Source: CAVYBY01 sp963766935
GTDB taxonomy: Bacteria > Actinomycetota > UBA4738 > HRBIN12
DNA: 64,000 bases
Assembly: GCA_963766935.1 (NCBI GenBank)
Contig: CAVYBY010000012.1
Coordinates: forward strand, 1-64,000
Direction: 5' to 3'
Part shown: piece after piece, positions 52,534 through 61,885 of the stretch
Layout of the letters: the number at the start of each line of letters is the position of its first letter
Position numbering within the stretch: the stretch's first letter is position 1
The notes under the pieces: generated by a model
Told to the model about the DNA's origin: nothing
Seen by the model: only the letters and a program-made list of their open reading frames with translations
The model's database searches: none
Made by a program: the position numbers and the translations under genes

Positions 52534-53063
52534 GCCGCCCGCTCCTCGCCGGCCACCTGGCCGGTTCGCACCAATGCGGTAAGCGCGACCAGCACGGCGG
52601 TCGCCCACACGGCGGGACCGATGCGGTCGAAGGCGAGGCCGGCCGTGACCAGACCGTAGCGAATCCCGCGGGTCACATGGCTCTCCTCCACCGAGTAGTC
52701 CAGTGCCGCGCCGCGAGCGCGCACATACGCCGAGAGAAAGCTGGCGCAGAGCGCCACGATCGCGCCCGCGGCCACCTCGGGACGTCCCTCGCGCGCAACC
52801 CACGCGACGGCGCCGAGAACCCCGGCGTCCCAGGCACGGTCGAGCAGGTCGTCGAGCATCCGGTCGACGGGTCCGCCCGAACCGTGGTTGGAGCGGTGCC
52901 CCCCCGTGAGCAGCAGGGCCGCGGACGCGCCGGCCGCCAGCGCCGCCCAGTGCGGCGCCCGCGCCACCACCAGCCAGGTGGATCCGGCGGCCAATGTGCC
53001 CCCGGCGAGCAGGCAGCCGCGCGTGATCGCCGTACCGGGCGGCTGTCGCTGAAAGCGGACCAT
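52530..53063 (-). CDS. CDP-alcohol phosphatidyltransferase-like protein with degenerate catalytic motif
   Basis: By position and by a shared C-terminal half (SAYVRARGAALDYSVEESHV resembles the mycobacterial phosphatidylinositol-phosphate synthase) this is the PgsA partner of patA and pimA. The family motif is D-x2-DG-x2-AR-x8-G-x3-D-x3-D. Here the second half is present (RMLDDLLDR). The first half reads LLLTGGHRSNHGSGG: both first aspartates and the AR pair are missing. About five hydrophobic helices are seen. ATG 53063 (177 residues) is chosen because a TAGGCT hexamer lies 13 bases before it; a longer frame up to 53159 has no promoter support. It may be inactive or have another role. Confidence 0.72.
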   Translation of the reverse strand: MVRFQRQPPGTAITRGCLLAGGTLAAGSTWLVVARAPHWAALAAGASAALLLTGGHRSNHGSGGPVDRMLDDLLDRAWDAGVLGAVAWVAREGRPEVAAGAIVALCASFLSAYVRARGAALDYSVEESHVTRGIRYGLVTAGLAFDRIGPAVWATAVLVALTALVRTGQVAGEERAA

Positions 53064-53076
53064 CGAGACGGGGGCG

Positions 53077-53082
53077 AGCCTA
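53077..53082 (-). promoter_or_regulatory. -10 element of the mannoside operon
   Basis: TAGGCT would start transcription about 7 bases before ATG 53063. It is divergent from the EF-G paralogue promoter. Confidence 0.45.
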
Positions 53083-53120
53083 GCACCCGTCCCCCGCGCG
53101 CCTCCTTCGGCGAGGTTCCG

Positions 53121-53126
53121 TAGAAT
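53121..53126 (+). promoter_or_regulatory. -10 element of the EF-G paralogue
   Basis: TAGAAT gives a leader of about 46 bases ending in GAAGGAGAGCGAG before the TTG start. No clear -35 is seen. Confidence 0.5.
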
Positions 53127-53178
53127 CGCGCCCATCGCGGCGCCCGTCGCAGCCGTCATCCTGCAGAAGGAGAGCGAG

Positions 53179-55269
53179 TTGGACGTCTACGAGGCGAAGG
53201 ACATCCGCAACGTCTTGCTCATGGGACATGGCGGCTCGGGCAAGACGACGTTGCTCGAAGCCATGTTGTTCACGAGCGGCCAGACGACCCGAATGGGCAC
53301 GGTCGAGGACGGCACCACGGTCTCGGACCACGACCCCGACGAGCAGCGCAAGGGCATCTCGGTCTCGCTTGCCGGCGCGCCGGTGATCTGGAAAGGCGTC
53401 AAGATCAACGTCCTCGACGCGCCGGGGACCGCGGACTTCGTCGGCGACGTTCGATCCGCCATCCGGGCCGTCGACGCCGTCATCCTCGTGGTCTCGGCCG
53501 TCGACGGCGTCGAGGTGCAGACGGAGTACGCCTGGGAGCTCGCGGTCGAAGAGGGCCTGCCGCGGGCGATCTTCGTGAACAAGCTCGACCGGGAGCGCGC
53601 CGACTTCCAGTCGACGCTCGACCAGCTGGTCGCGGCGTTCGGGAACCAAGTCGCCCCGTTCGAGCTGCCGATCGGTCAGGAGAGCGAGTTCGAAGGCGTC
53701 GCCGACCTGTTGCACGAGAAAGCCGACCGCTATCCGGACGGCCCGCACGCGGAGGAGTCGGAGTGGCCGCAGGATCTGCATGCCATCGCCGACCCGTTCC
53801 GCGAGAAGCTCATGGAGGCGGTCGCCGAATCCGACGACGCGCTGATCGAGATCTATCTGGAGGAGGGAACCCTTCCGGAGGCCGACATCGTCCGCGGCGC
53901 CAAGGAAGGCTTTGCCAACGCGAGGCTCGCCCCCGTCATCGTCGGTTCCGCCTCCCGCGCCGTCGCGGTCGACCGCTTGCTCGACTTCGTCGTCGAGGAG
54001 TTCCCGTCCCCGCTCGACCGGGCCCCGGTCCGGGTCGCGACAGCGGACGGAACCGAGTCGGAGCGGGCGAGCGAGGCCGACGGACCGCTCACCGCGTTCG
54101 TCTTCAAGACCGTGTCCGACCCGTTCGTCGGACACATCACGATGTTCCGCGTGTTCAGCGGGCGGGTTCGCCCCGACTCGAGCATCCACGACGCGACCCA
54201 GGGAACCGACGAGCGGATCGGCCAGCTGTTCGTCCTGGTCGGCAAGGAGCACGAGAGCGTCCCCGAGGTCGCCGCCGGCGACATCGGCGCGGTCGCCAAG
54301 CTCCAGCACGCGCACACCGGCGACACGTTCTCCACAAAGGACGCCCCCGTGCAGCTGACCACCGTGGAGCTGCCCCCGCCGCTCCTCGCGTACGCCATCA
54401 CGCCGAAGGCCAAGGGGGACGAGGACAAGCTGGCCACTGGGCTCGCCCGGCTCCGGGAGGAGGACCCCACCTTCCACGTCAGCCGGAACGAGGAGACGCA
54501 CGAGACCGTCATCTCCGGGATGGGCGAGGCCCACCTCGAAGTGAACATCGAACGCCTGAAGCGGAAGTTCGGCGTCGATGTCGACGCCAAGGCCGCCAAG
54601 ATCGCCTACCGCGAGACCATCCGGGGAAAGGGTCCCGGCATCGGACGGCATGTGAAGCAGACCGGCGGACACGGTCAGTACGCGGTCTGCAACATCGAGA
54701 TCGAGCCGGTGCCGCGTGGAGACGGGTTCGTCTTCGAGGACAAGATCTTCGGCGGCGCGATCCCGCAGAGCTTCATCCCGAGCGTCGAGAAGGGGGTCGT
54801 CCGGACGATGTCCGAGGGCGTCATCAGCGGCAACCCGATGGTCGACGTGAAGGTGACGCTCCTCGACGGAAAGTTCCACACGGTGGACTCCTCCGACATG
54901 GCCTTTCAGATCGCGGGGTCGCTCGCGCTGAAGGACGCGGTGGAGCGCGCGGGTATCGCCCTGCTCGAACCGGTCGTCCAACTCTCCGTGGTGGTGCCCG
55001 ACGCCTTCACCGGCGACGTCATGGGGGACCTCAACTCAAAGCGCGGGAAGATCCAGGGCATGGAGCAGCTGGGCGCCGGCAAGCAGCAGATCAACGCCCT
55101 GGTTCCCCAGGCGGAGGTCGCGCGCTACGTCATCGACCTCCGCTCGATCACCGGCGGACGCGGCGCCTTCACGATGGCCTTCTCCCACTACGAGGAGCTG
55201 CCGCAGCAGCTCGCGCAGAAGGTCATCGACGAGCACCAGAAAGCCCGTGAAGACGCGACGAAGAAATAG
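53179..55269 (+). CDS. fusA2: Elongation factor G-like GTPase (EF-G2 type)
   Basis: This 696-residue protein has the full EF-G layout: the G domain (P-loop LLMGHGGSGKTTLLEAML, RKGISVSLA, NKLDRERADF), domain II (LTAFVFKTVSDPFVGHIT), domain III (ISGMGEAHLEVNIERLKRKF), domain IV (GGHGQYAVCNIEIEPV) and domain V (GAFTMAFSHYEELP). The G3 motif reads DAPGTADF instead of DTPGHVDF, so the catalytic His is replaced by Thr. Mycobacterial EF-G2 also departs from this His and is reported to lack ribosome-stimulated GTPase. It stands alone, away from rpsL-rpsG-tuf. The start is TTG 53179 after AAGGAG. Confidence 0.9.
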   Translation: MDVYEAKDIRNVLLMGHGGSGKTTLLEAMLFTSGQTTRMGTVEDGTTVSDHDPDEQRKGISVSLAGAPVIWKGVKINVLDAPGTADFVGDVRSAIRAVDAVILVVSAVDGVEVQTEYAWELAVEEGLPRAIFVNKLDRERADFQSTLDQLVAAFGNQVAPFELPIGQESEFEGVADLLHEKADRYPDGPHAEESEWPQDLHAIADPFREKLMEAVAESDDALIEIYLEEGTLPEADIVRGAKEGFANARLAPVIVGSASRAVAVDRLLDFVVEEFPSPLDRAPVRVATADGTESERASEADGPLTAFVFKTVSDPFVGHITMFRVFSGRVRPDSSIHDATQGTDERIGQLFVLVGKEHESVPEVAAGDIGAVAKLQHAHTGDTFSTKDAPVQLTTVELPPPLLAYAITPKAKGDEDKLATGLARLREEDPTFHVSRNEETHETVISGMGEAHLEVNIERLKRKFGVDVDAKAAKIAYRETIRGKGPGIGRHVKQTGGHGQYAVCNIEIEPVPRGDGFVFEDKIFGGAIPQSFIPSVEKGVVRTMSEGVISGNPMVDVKVTLLDGKFHTVDSSDMAFQIAGSLALKDAVERAGIALLEPVVQLSVVVPDAFTGDVMGDLNSKRGKIQGMEQLGAGKQQINALVPQAEVARYVIDLRSITGGRGAFTMAFSHYEELPQQLAQKVIDEHQKAREDATKK

Positions 55270-55292
55270 CCGGGCCGCCGGGCCGGACCGGG

Positions 55293-56105
55293 TCAACGAG
55301 GGCGGAACTCGGTGAGGAATCCCAGCACGGTCCTATCGAACGCCTCGGGCTGCCGAACGTTGACCACGTGGTCCGAGCCCGGGATGACGACCCGGCGCGC
55401 ACCCCGAATCCGGCTCGCGATGGCGTCGTAGGCGCGCATCTCGGGCGGCGGGTCGTGGTCGGGGCAGACGACGAGCGTGGGGACGGCGATCTCCCCGAGA
55501 CGGCCGGCTGCGGGCGGGTCGAGCTCGGCGGCGCCGCTCTCGTCCATGTGCATCTCGTGGATGTTGTCGAAGGCGATGTCGCGGATCCGGCGGCCGGCGT
55601 CGTCGTCCGTCCCGAGCGACGCCCAGATGGCGAGCCGCAGGTCCTGCGTGCGATCCCAGTCCTCCGCGTCGTAGGCCTCCTCCACGGGGCGCCACGCCTC
55701 GGTCCACCACGCCTCCTCCTCGGGCGTCCGCTCGAACCCGCCGACGCCGGGGGCGATCGGTACGAGCGCCCATACGCGTCCGGGGTGCTCGAGCGTCGTC
55801 TCGATCGCGAGACGGCCGCCGACCGAGCAGCCGACGAGCGCCGTCCGCTCGACCTGGAGCGCATCGAGCACGGCGACGAGATCGGCCAGGTCCGAGTACG
55901 GCTCGCCGCTCGGGCGGCTCGACTGCCCGTAGCCACGGATGTCGTATCGCACCGTTCGAAAGCCGGAGGCGGGAAACGTCGTCATCTGCCGGTCCCATGT
56001 CCGCATGTCCCACAGGCCCGGATGGATCAGCGTGACCACGGGGCCGTCGCCGGAGACCTCGTAGTGGATCCGCCCGCCGGCGACGTCGACGAACCCCTCG
56101 CTCAC
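55293..56105 (-). CDS. Alpha/beta-fold hydrolase
   Basis: This 270-residue protein starts at GTG 56105, overlapping the HIT gene stop (GTGA). It has the oxyanion region VTLIHPGLWDMRTWD, RYDIRGYGQSSRP, the nucleophile elbow LVGCSVGGRLAIE, the acid in VVCPDHDPPPE and the His in IPGSDHVVNVRQPEAF. That is the complete Ser-Asp-His triad of the family. The substrate is unknown: esterases, C-C hydrolases and haloperoxidase-like enzymes look alike. It is coupled to HIT and thrS by position only. Confidence 0.88.
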   Translation of the reverse strand: MSEGFVDVAGGRIHYEVSGDGPVVTLIHPGLWDMRTWDRQMTTFPASGFRTVRYDIRGYGQSSRPSGEPYSDLADLVAVLDALQVERTALVGCSVGGRLAIETTLEHPGRVWALVPIAPGVGGFERTPEEEAWWTEAWRPVEEAYDAEDWDRTQDLRLAIWASLGTDDDAGRRIRDIAFDNIHEMHMDESGAAELDPPAAGRLGEIAVPTLVVCPDHDPPPEMRAYDAIASRIRGARRVVIPGSDHVVNVRQPEAFDRTVLGFLTEFRPR

Positions 56106-56590
56106 GCGAACCTCGGCGCCAGCCGCGCGTAGGTCTCCTCGAGCAGCTGCGGCAGCACCCGCGTCTGGCCTACGACCGGCATGAAGTTCGTGTCGCCGCC
56201 CCATCGGGGGACCACGTGCCAGTGCAGGTGGTCGGGGATGCCGGCACCCGCGGTCCGGCCCAGGTTCAGACCCACGTTGAACCCGTGCGGCGCCGCCTCC
56301 TCACGAATGGCGCGAACCGAGCGCTGCAACAGCGCCTGAAGCTCCGCGTTCTCCTCGGCGGACAGGTCCTCCAGCTCGCCCGTGTGGCGCACCGGCAGGA
56401 TCAGGACGTGACCCGGGTTGTACGGGTACTTCGCGAGCGTGGCGAACGCGAGGGCGGTCCGGGCCAGGATCAGGGCATCCGGGTCGTCGTCGGGCCGCGC
56501 TTGCAGCTCGCAGAAGACGCAGCCACCGCCCGGCGTCTCCTTGGCCTCCTGGATGTACGCCATCCGCCAGGGGCTCCACAGTTGGTCCAC
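56102..56590 (-). CDS. HIT-family nucleotide hydrolase/phosphorylase
   Basis: This 162-residue protein starts at GTG 56590, four bases after the thrS stop. It has LWSPWRMAYIQ and CVFCELQ at the N-terminus and the HIT motif DHLHWHVVPRW with the active-site His, plus YPYNPGHVLILPVRH. The mycobacterial homologue at the same place (after thrS, before pgsA) is an AP4A phosphorylase-type enzyme, so hydrolysis or phosphorolysis of dinucleoside polyphosphates is the best guess. Confidence 0.9.
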   Translation of the reverse strand: MDQLWSPWRMAYIQEAKETPGGGCVFCELQARPDDDPDALILARTALAFATLAKYPYNPGHVLILPVRHTGELEDLSAEENAELQALLQRSVRAIREEAAPHGFNVGLNLGRTAGAGIPDHLHWHVVPRWGGDTNFMPVVGQTRVLPQLLEETYARLAPRFA

Positions 56591-56594
56591 GACG

Positions 56595-58526
56595 TCAGCC
56601 GCCGAAGTGTGTTTGCGCGATCGCCCGGGTGCGAGCTTCCTCGACGAGGGCGGCCACGACGTCGTCGTAGGCGAGGCCGCGCGTCTCATTCCCCTGGCGG
56701 TCGCGAACCGTGTAGGTCCCGGCCTCGAGGTCGCGGTCCCCGACCACGAGCGTGTAGGGCGCCCGCATCAGCTGCGCCGCACGGATCTTCTTCCCTACGC
56801 TCTCGTGCGCCTCGTCCACGAACGGTCGGAGGCCGGCCGCGCGCGCACGATCCGCGAGCTCGAGGCAGTGCTCGACGTGGCGGTCGGCGACCGGCACGAA
56901 CCGAATCTGCTCCGGCGAGAGCCACAGCGGGAACGCGCCCGCGTAGTGTTCGATCAGCACCGCGCTGAATCGCTCGAGGGTTCCCAGGATCGCCCGGTGG
57001 ATCATCACGGGACGGTGCAGCTCGTTGTCCTCCCCCGAGTACTTCATGTCGAATCGCTCGGGCAGCGCGAAGTCGCACTGCACCGTGGTGAGCTGCCACA
57101 GCCGGCCGATCGCGTCGCGGAAGTGGAAGTCGACCTTCGGGCCGTAGAACGCGCCCTCCCCCTCGGCCACCTCGTAGTCGAGCCCGCTCTTGTCGAGCGC
57201 CTGACGCAGCGCCTCGGTGGCGCGCGCCCACATCCCCTCGTCGCCGATCGCGAGACCCGGCTTCGTCGAGAGGTTGACGACCGGATCGTCGAACCCGAAC
57301 GTGCGATGGATCTCGAGCGTCAGGTCGAACGCAGCGAGGATCTCGTCGATCAGCTGGTCGGGCGTGCAGATGATGTGCGAGTCGTCCTGAGTGCCACCGC
57401 GGATCCGCAACAGGCCGTGCAGCGCGCCGAGCCGCTCGTAGCGGTAGATGGTTCCCAGCTCGGCAAGACGCATCGGGAGCTCCCGGTAGGAGCGCACCGC
57501 CGACTTGTAGATCAGCACGTGGAACGGACAGTTCATCGGCTTGACGAAGTACTCGTTGCCCTCGCCGTCGTCCATGACGGGATACATGTTGTCGATGTAC
57601 TTGGCGGTGTGGCCGCTGGTATCCCACAGACCCCGCCTCGCGACGTGCGGGGTCACCACCAGGTCGTACCCGCGCTCGAGATGCAGCTCTCGCACGTAGT
57701 CCTCCAGCTGCTTGCGGAAGATGCCGCCGCGCGGGTGCCAGAGCCAGAGCCCGGGGCCCAGCTCGTCGGGCGACGAGAACAGGTCCAGCTGGCGGCCGAG
57801 CTTGCGATGGTCGCGCCGCTCGGCCTCCTCCAGCCGCACCAAGTGCGACTCGAGGTCCGCCTCGGAGGCCCACGCCGTCCCGTAGATGCGGGTGAGCATC
57901 GGACGCTGCTCGTCGCCGCGCCAGTAGGCGCCCGCCAGCGAGGTCAGCTTGAACGCGCCGAGGGCCCCGGTGGACGGGACGTGCGGGCCGAGGCACAGGT
58001 CCACCCAGTCCCCGTTTCCGTACAGCGTCACCGTCTCGCCCGCGCCGGCCTCGGCCTCGTCGGCGAGCCCCTCCAGGATCTCCACCTTGAACGGCTGCCC
58101 GGCGAGCCGGTCGAGGGCCTCGGTCCGGGTCACCTCCTCACGGACGAACGGCTGATCCGCGGCGATCAGCTCTCGCATCCGTGCTTCGATCCGCGGCAGG
58201 TCGTCGGCCGACGGCGCCGACGGGAGCGCGAAGTCGTAGTAGAACCCGTCCTCGATCGCCGGCCCGATCGCATAGCTCGCACCCGGGTACAGGTCGCAGA
58301 CGGCCTGCGCCAGGACGTGGGCGGTGGAGTGCCGGAGCACGTGGAGCCCGTCCTGGCTCGCGGGCTCGACGGGCTCGAGAGCCCCGTCGCCGGTGGGAAC
58401 GAACGACAGGTCGCGAAGCGTCCCGTCGAGCCTGGCGGCGATGGCGCCCGGCTCGAGCACGGCTCCAACCGGCTCCCCGTCGGGGAGCTCCGTGCTGGAT
58501 CCGTCGGGCAGGCTCAACCGGGGCAC
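56595..58526 (-). CDS. thrS: Threonyl-tRNA synthetase
   Basis: ThrRS charges tRNA-Thr and edits Ser-tRNA-Thr. The 643-residue protein starts at GTG 58526. It has a somewhat short TGS domain (PRLSLPDGSSTELPDGEPVG), an editing domain with LRHSTAHVLAQAVCDLYPG, DLCLGPHVPSTG, catalytic motifs with VKPMNCPFHVLIYKSAVRSY, LLRIRGGTQDDSHIICTP and MIHRAILGTLERF, and the anticodon domain. A TATCAT hexamer ends exactly 6 bases before the GTG and no ribosome binding site exists, so the start is supported as leaderless. Confidence 0.95.
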   Translation of the reverse strand: MPRLSLPDGSSTELPDGEPVGAVLEPGAIAARLDGTLRDLSFVPTGDGALEPVEPASQDGLHVLRHSTAHVLAQAVCDLYPGASYAIGPAIEDGFYYDFALPSAPSADDLPRIEARMRELIAADQPFVREEVTRTEALDRLAGQPFKVEILEGLADEAEAGAGETVTLYGNGDWVDLCLGPHVPSTGALGAFKLTSLAGAYWRGDEQRPMLTRIYGTAWASEADLESHLVRLEEAERRDHRKLGRQLDLFSSPDELGPGLWLWHPRGGIFRKQLEDYVRELHLERGYDLVVTPHVARRGLWDTSGHTAKYIDNMYPVMDDGEGNEYFVKPMNCPFHVLIYKSAVRSYRELPMRLAELGTIYRYERLGALHGLLRIRGGTQDDSHIICTPDQLIDEILAAFDLTLEIHRTFGFDDPVVNLSTKPGLAIGDEGMWARATEALRQALDKSGLDYEVAEGEGAFYGPKVDFHFRDAIGRLWQLTTVQCDFALPERFDMKYSGEDNELHRPVMIHRAILGTLERFSAVLIEHYAGAFPLWLSPEQIRFVPVADRHVEHCLELADRARAAGLRPFVDEAHESVGKKIRAAQLMRAPYTLVVGDRDLEAGTYTVRDRQGNETRGLAYDDVVAALVEEARTRAIAQTHFGG

Positions 58527-58532
58527 GCCGGA

Positions 58533-58538
58533 ATGATA
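58533..58538 (-). promoter_or_regulatory. -10 element of thrS (leaderless type)
   Basis: TATCAT, 6 bases, then the thrS GTG, in the 28-base gap after the exporter permease. No room for a T-box leader exists. Confidence 0.65.
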
Positions 58539-58554
58539 TCGACGCGCCGTCGGG

Positions 58555-61104
58555 CTACTCGTACGCGATCGACTCGAGCACGTTGAGCTTCGCGGCTCGC
58601 CGGGCCGGCCAGATGGCGGCCAGGACCCCGGCAAGACCGGCGAACACGACATAGAGCACGAGCTGGCGCCCGGGGATCGCGAGCTCGGTGACGCCCTGAG
58701 GCGCGAGCGCCTGCTGAAGCGCCCACCCGAAGAACGCGCCGATGCCGAGGCCGAGCACCGCGCCGAGAATCGCGATGATCACCGACTCCCACCGGATCAT
58801 CGACTTGACCTGCCGGCGGCTCATGCCGACCGCGCGAAGAAGTCCGAGCTCTCGTGTTCGTTCGAAGATGGACAGGCCGAGCGTGTTCACGATGCCAAAG
58901 AGCGCGATCAGGATCGCCATCGCCAGCAGCGCGGTGATCAAGCCGAGGAGCTGATCGATGAACCCGGCCGCCTCGTCGCGGTAGGCAGCCTGGTCCTGGA
59001 CCTCGATGTTGCCGAACGGCTCCGTAGCCGCGACCAGCGCCTGCTTGACGGTCGCCGCGTCCGCACCCGGCTCCAGCGTCAGCAACACCGTCGTGTCGAG
59101 CTGCTCGGGGAAGAACTGCGTATACGTGTCGAGCGAAATGAGGTAGTCCCCGACGAGCCCGTTCTCGGAGTAGATCCCGCCGATCGTGAGCGGGTGCGGT
59201 CCCGAGGCGGAGAAGGAGGCCGGGACGGTGTCGCCCACCTTCCAACCGTGGTCGTCGGCCACGTCGTCGTGCACCAGGACGGCGCCCTGGTTGAGGGCGT
59301 CGACCGATCCGGCCTCCAGTCCGATCGAGGTGACGGGATCGAGGGTCGCCGGATCGACCGCGCTCAAGAACGACGACGATCCGTTGACGTGGAACCCGCC
59401 CTGGCGAAACTCGGCCACGGTCTGCACCCCGGGGACCGACGCAGCCGCCGACGCCACGCTCGGACTGAACGAGCCGAACGAGTTCGTGGAAAGGATGAGG
59501 TCGGCTTTGAGGGTCCTCTTGAGTGACAGCTCGAACGACGCCTTCAGCGACGCCGACAGGATCGCGACCATCGACACCAGGCCGAGGCCGATCATCAGGG
59601 CGGATGCGGTCGATGCGGTGCGCCGCGGGCTTCGCATCGCGTTCTCGCGTCCCAGCCGGCCCTGGACGCCGAGCCCGCGGATCGGGAACCCGATGGCACC
59701 GGCCAACGGCCGGGCGGCGAGCGGTGCGAGGATCGCGACCCCGACGAACGTGACGGCTGCCCCGAGACCGATCAGCGAGACCGCGTTCGATGGGGTTGCG
59801 AACAGGCCGTACAGGAGGGCGGCGACCCCCAGACCGGTGACCAGGGCTCCGCCTACCATCCGGCGGCCGGACGATCCGGCCACCGCGGCCTCCTGCGTCT
59901 CACCGAGTGCCTGAACCGGCGTGATCCGCGACGCCCTGCGGGCCGGCATGACCGACGCGATCACCGTCACGAGGGTTCCGACGATCAGCGACACGACGAT
60001 GGTCCGCATGTGGAGCTGGGTCGACGTGCTGGGCAGGTCGATTCCGAACGCGGAGAGCAGCCCCTGCAGGCCGATCGCGATGCCGATCCCGGCCACGATC
60101 CCGATGCCCGACGCGAACAGGCCGACGACCACCGCCTCGGAGACGACCGATGTCATCACCTGCCGCCGGCTTGCCCCGAGGGCGCGCAGAAGCCCGAGCT
60201 CGCGGGTGCGCTGCGCCACGATGATCGAGAAGGTGTTGAAGATGATGAAGGCCCCGACGAACAGGGCGATGGCGGCGAACACGAGCAGCGCGGTCCGGAA
60301 GAACCCGAGCCCCTCCTTGACCTGGTTCGACTGTTCGTCGGCAACCGTCTTGCTGGTGACGGCTTCGGTCTTCGGCGGGAGCCCGGCCTGGATACGCTGC
60401 TGAAGCTCGCGGGCCGTGACACTCCCGTCGCCGACGACATCGATCTCGTCGAACTCCCCCTGCTTGCCGAGCACCTGCTGGGCCGTCGGGGTCTGGAACA
60501 TCGCAAGGGTGGCGCCGCCGAGGTTGTCGGCGTCGCCGAAGCCGACGATGCCCGAGATCGTGAACTCCTGCCGGCCGCCTTCGAAGATGATCGGGATCTT
60601 CTCTCCGACCGTCAGGTTGTGCTTCTTGGCGGTCCCGGCATCGACGACGACTTGCCCGGGACCCTCGGGCGGGGAACCCTCACGGAGCTTCAACGCCGCG
60701 TTCGCCACGAGGTTCCAGTTCGTGCCGATCGTCGGCGGCCCCAACCCGCCGATCGTGTCCCCTGTGTCCGGATCGATCATCGTCGCGCAGCCCGAGAGTC
60801 CACCCTCGGCCGTCGCCACCCCCGGCACCGCCTGAACCGTCGTCACCAGCGTTTCCGGGATCGAGTTGCGCTCGTCACCGCCGCATCCGCTCCCGCCGGC
60901 GATCGGGTCGAAGGCGGACGATGCGCGAACGACCACGTCGCTCCCGGACGCGGCCTGACTGAACAGCTGGTCGAAGGCGGCGTTCATGGTGTCCGTGAGC
61001 ACGTACGTGCCGGCGACGAACCCGATGCCGAGGACGATCGAGAGCGCCGTCAGCATGAGACGGAGCTTCCGCGCGAACAGGCTCGTGAGGGTTGCTCGCA
61101 GCAC
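58555..61104 (-). CDS. ABC exporter permease, double FtsX/MacB type
   Basis: The 849-residue protein has an N-terminal helix followed by an extracytoplasmic MacB-like core domain (about 45-260). The first FtsX helix set has TRELGLLRALGASRRQVMTS and PARRASRITPVQALGE. A middle section follows, then a second core domain and a second FtsX set with TRELGLLRAVGMSRRQVKSM and PARRAAKLNVLESIAYE. It starts 2 bases after the ATPase gene stop. Such systems move lipids, peptides or proteins, or transmit force across the membrane, rather than importing solutes. Confidence 0.92.
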   Translation of the reverse strand: MLRATLTSLFARKLRLMLTALSIVLGIGFVAGTYVLTDTMNAAFDQLFSQAASGSDVVVRASSAFDPIAGGSGCGGDERNSIPETLVTTVQAVPGVATAEGGLSGCATMIDPDTGDTIGGLGPPTIGTNWNLVANAALKLREGSPPEGPGQVVVDAGTAKKHNLTVGEKIPIIFEGGRQEFTISGIVGFGDADNLGGATLAMFQTPTAQQVLGKQGEFDEIDVVGDGSVTARELQQRIQAGLPPKTEAVTSKTVADEQSNQVKEGLGFFRTALLVFAAIALFVGAFIIFNTFSIIVAQRTRELGLLRALGASRRQVMTSVVSEAVVVGLFASGIGIVAGIGIAIGLQGLLSAFGIDLPSTSTQLHMRTIVVSLIVGTLVTVIASVMPARRASRITPVQALGETQEAAVAGSSGRRMVGGALVTGLGVAALLYGLFATPSNAVSLIGLGAAVTFVGVAILAPLAARPLAGAIGFPIRGLGVQGRLGRENAMRSPRRTASTASALMIGLGLVSMVAILSASLKASFELSLKRTLKADLILSTNSFGSFSPSVASAAASVPGVQTVAEFRQGGFHVNGSSSFLSAVDPATLDPVTSIGLEAGSVDALNQGAVLVHDDVADDHGWKVGDTVPASFSASGPHPLTIGGIYSENGLVGDYLISLDTYTQFFPEQLDTTVLLTLEPGADAATVKQALVAATEPFGNIEVQDQAAYRDEAAGFIDQLLGLITALLAMAILIALFGIVNTLGLSIFERTRELGLLRAVGMSRRQVKSMIRWESVIIAILGAVLGLGIGAFFGWALQQALAPQGVTELAIPGRQLVLYVVFAGLAGVLAAIWPARRAAKLNVLESIAYE

Positions 61105-61106
61105 GA

Positions 61107-61877
61107 TCAGGTCTCGAGCAACTTGATCCTGTCGAACACGCGCTCCGCCGTCGGATCGCGCATTTCGTCGGCCACGTTGCCGTCCTCGAGGAACACGACC
61201 CGGTTCGCGTAGGCAGCGGCGCTGGCGTCGTGCGTCACCATGACCATCGTCTGTCCATGGTCACGGACCGCCGACTGAAGGAATGCCAGCAGCTCCGCGC
61301 CGGATCGCGAATCGAGATTGCCGGTCGGCTCGTCCGCGAACACGATGTCGGGGCGAGCGACGAGCGCGCGGGCCCCGGCGACCCGCTGTTGCTGCCCGCC
61401 CGACATCTCGCTCGGCTTGTGCGACAACCGATCGCCCAGGTGCACGGCTTCGACCACCGTGTCGAACCATGACCGGTCCACGTTCCGGCCGGCGATGTCG
61501 AGCGGGAGCGTGATGTTCTCTTTTGCCGTCAGCGTGGGCACGAGGTTGTACGCCTGGAAGACGAATCCCACGTGATCTCGGCGGAGTCTCGTCAGCTCTT
61601 TCTCTTTGAGCTTCGTGATGTCGACGTCGCCGATGAACACCCGGCCGCTGGTCGGTTTGTCCAGCCCGGCCATGCAGTGAAGGAGCGTCGACTTCCCCGA
61701 GCCGGACGGGCCCATGATCGCCGTGAACTCCCCGGCCACGAAGTCGACGGACACGCCTCGAAGCGCCTGGACGGCGGCGTCGCCTTTTCCGAAGGTCTTG
61801 CGCAGGTCCTCCGCCCGTGCCGCCACGGAGGAACCGGCGTCGGGACGGTCTGGCATCTCGTGCTGGATGTCGGCCAT
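61107..61877 (-). CDS. ABC exporter ATPase (LolD/MacB type)
   Basis: This 256-residue ATPase starts at ATG 61877. It has Walker A IMGPSGSGKSTLLHCMAGL, the Q-loop VGFVFQAYNLVP, signature EMSGGQQQRVAGARALV, Walker B DIVFADEPTGNLDSRSGAEL, and the H-loop VMVTHDASAAAYANR. The NLVPTLTAKENITLPL stretch is typical of the LolD/MacB group. A TATCGT hexamer lies 8 bases upstream, so the leader is about 2 bases at most. It is paired with the permease downstream. Confidence 0.94.
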   Translation of the reverse strand: MADIQHEMPDRPDAGSSVAARAEDLRKTFGKGDAAVQALRGVSVDFVAGEFTAIMGPSGSGKSTLLHCMAGLDKPTSGRVFIGDVDITKLKEKELTRLRRDHVGFVFQAYNLVPTLTAKENITLPLDIAGRNVDRSWFDTVVEAVHLGDRLSHKPSEMSGGQQQRVAGARALVARPDIVFADEPTGNLDSRSGAELLAFLQSAVRDHGQTMVMVTHDASAAAYANRVVFLEDGNVADEMRDPTAERVFDRIKLLET

Positions 61878-61885
61878 GGGCGGAC

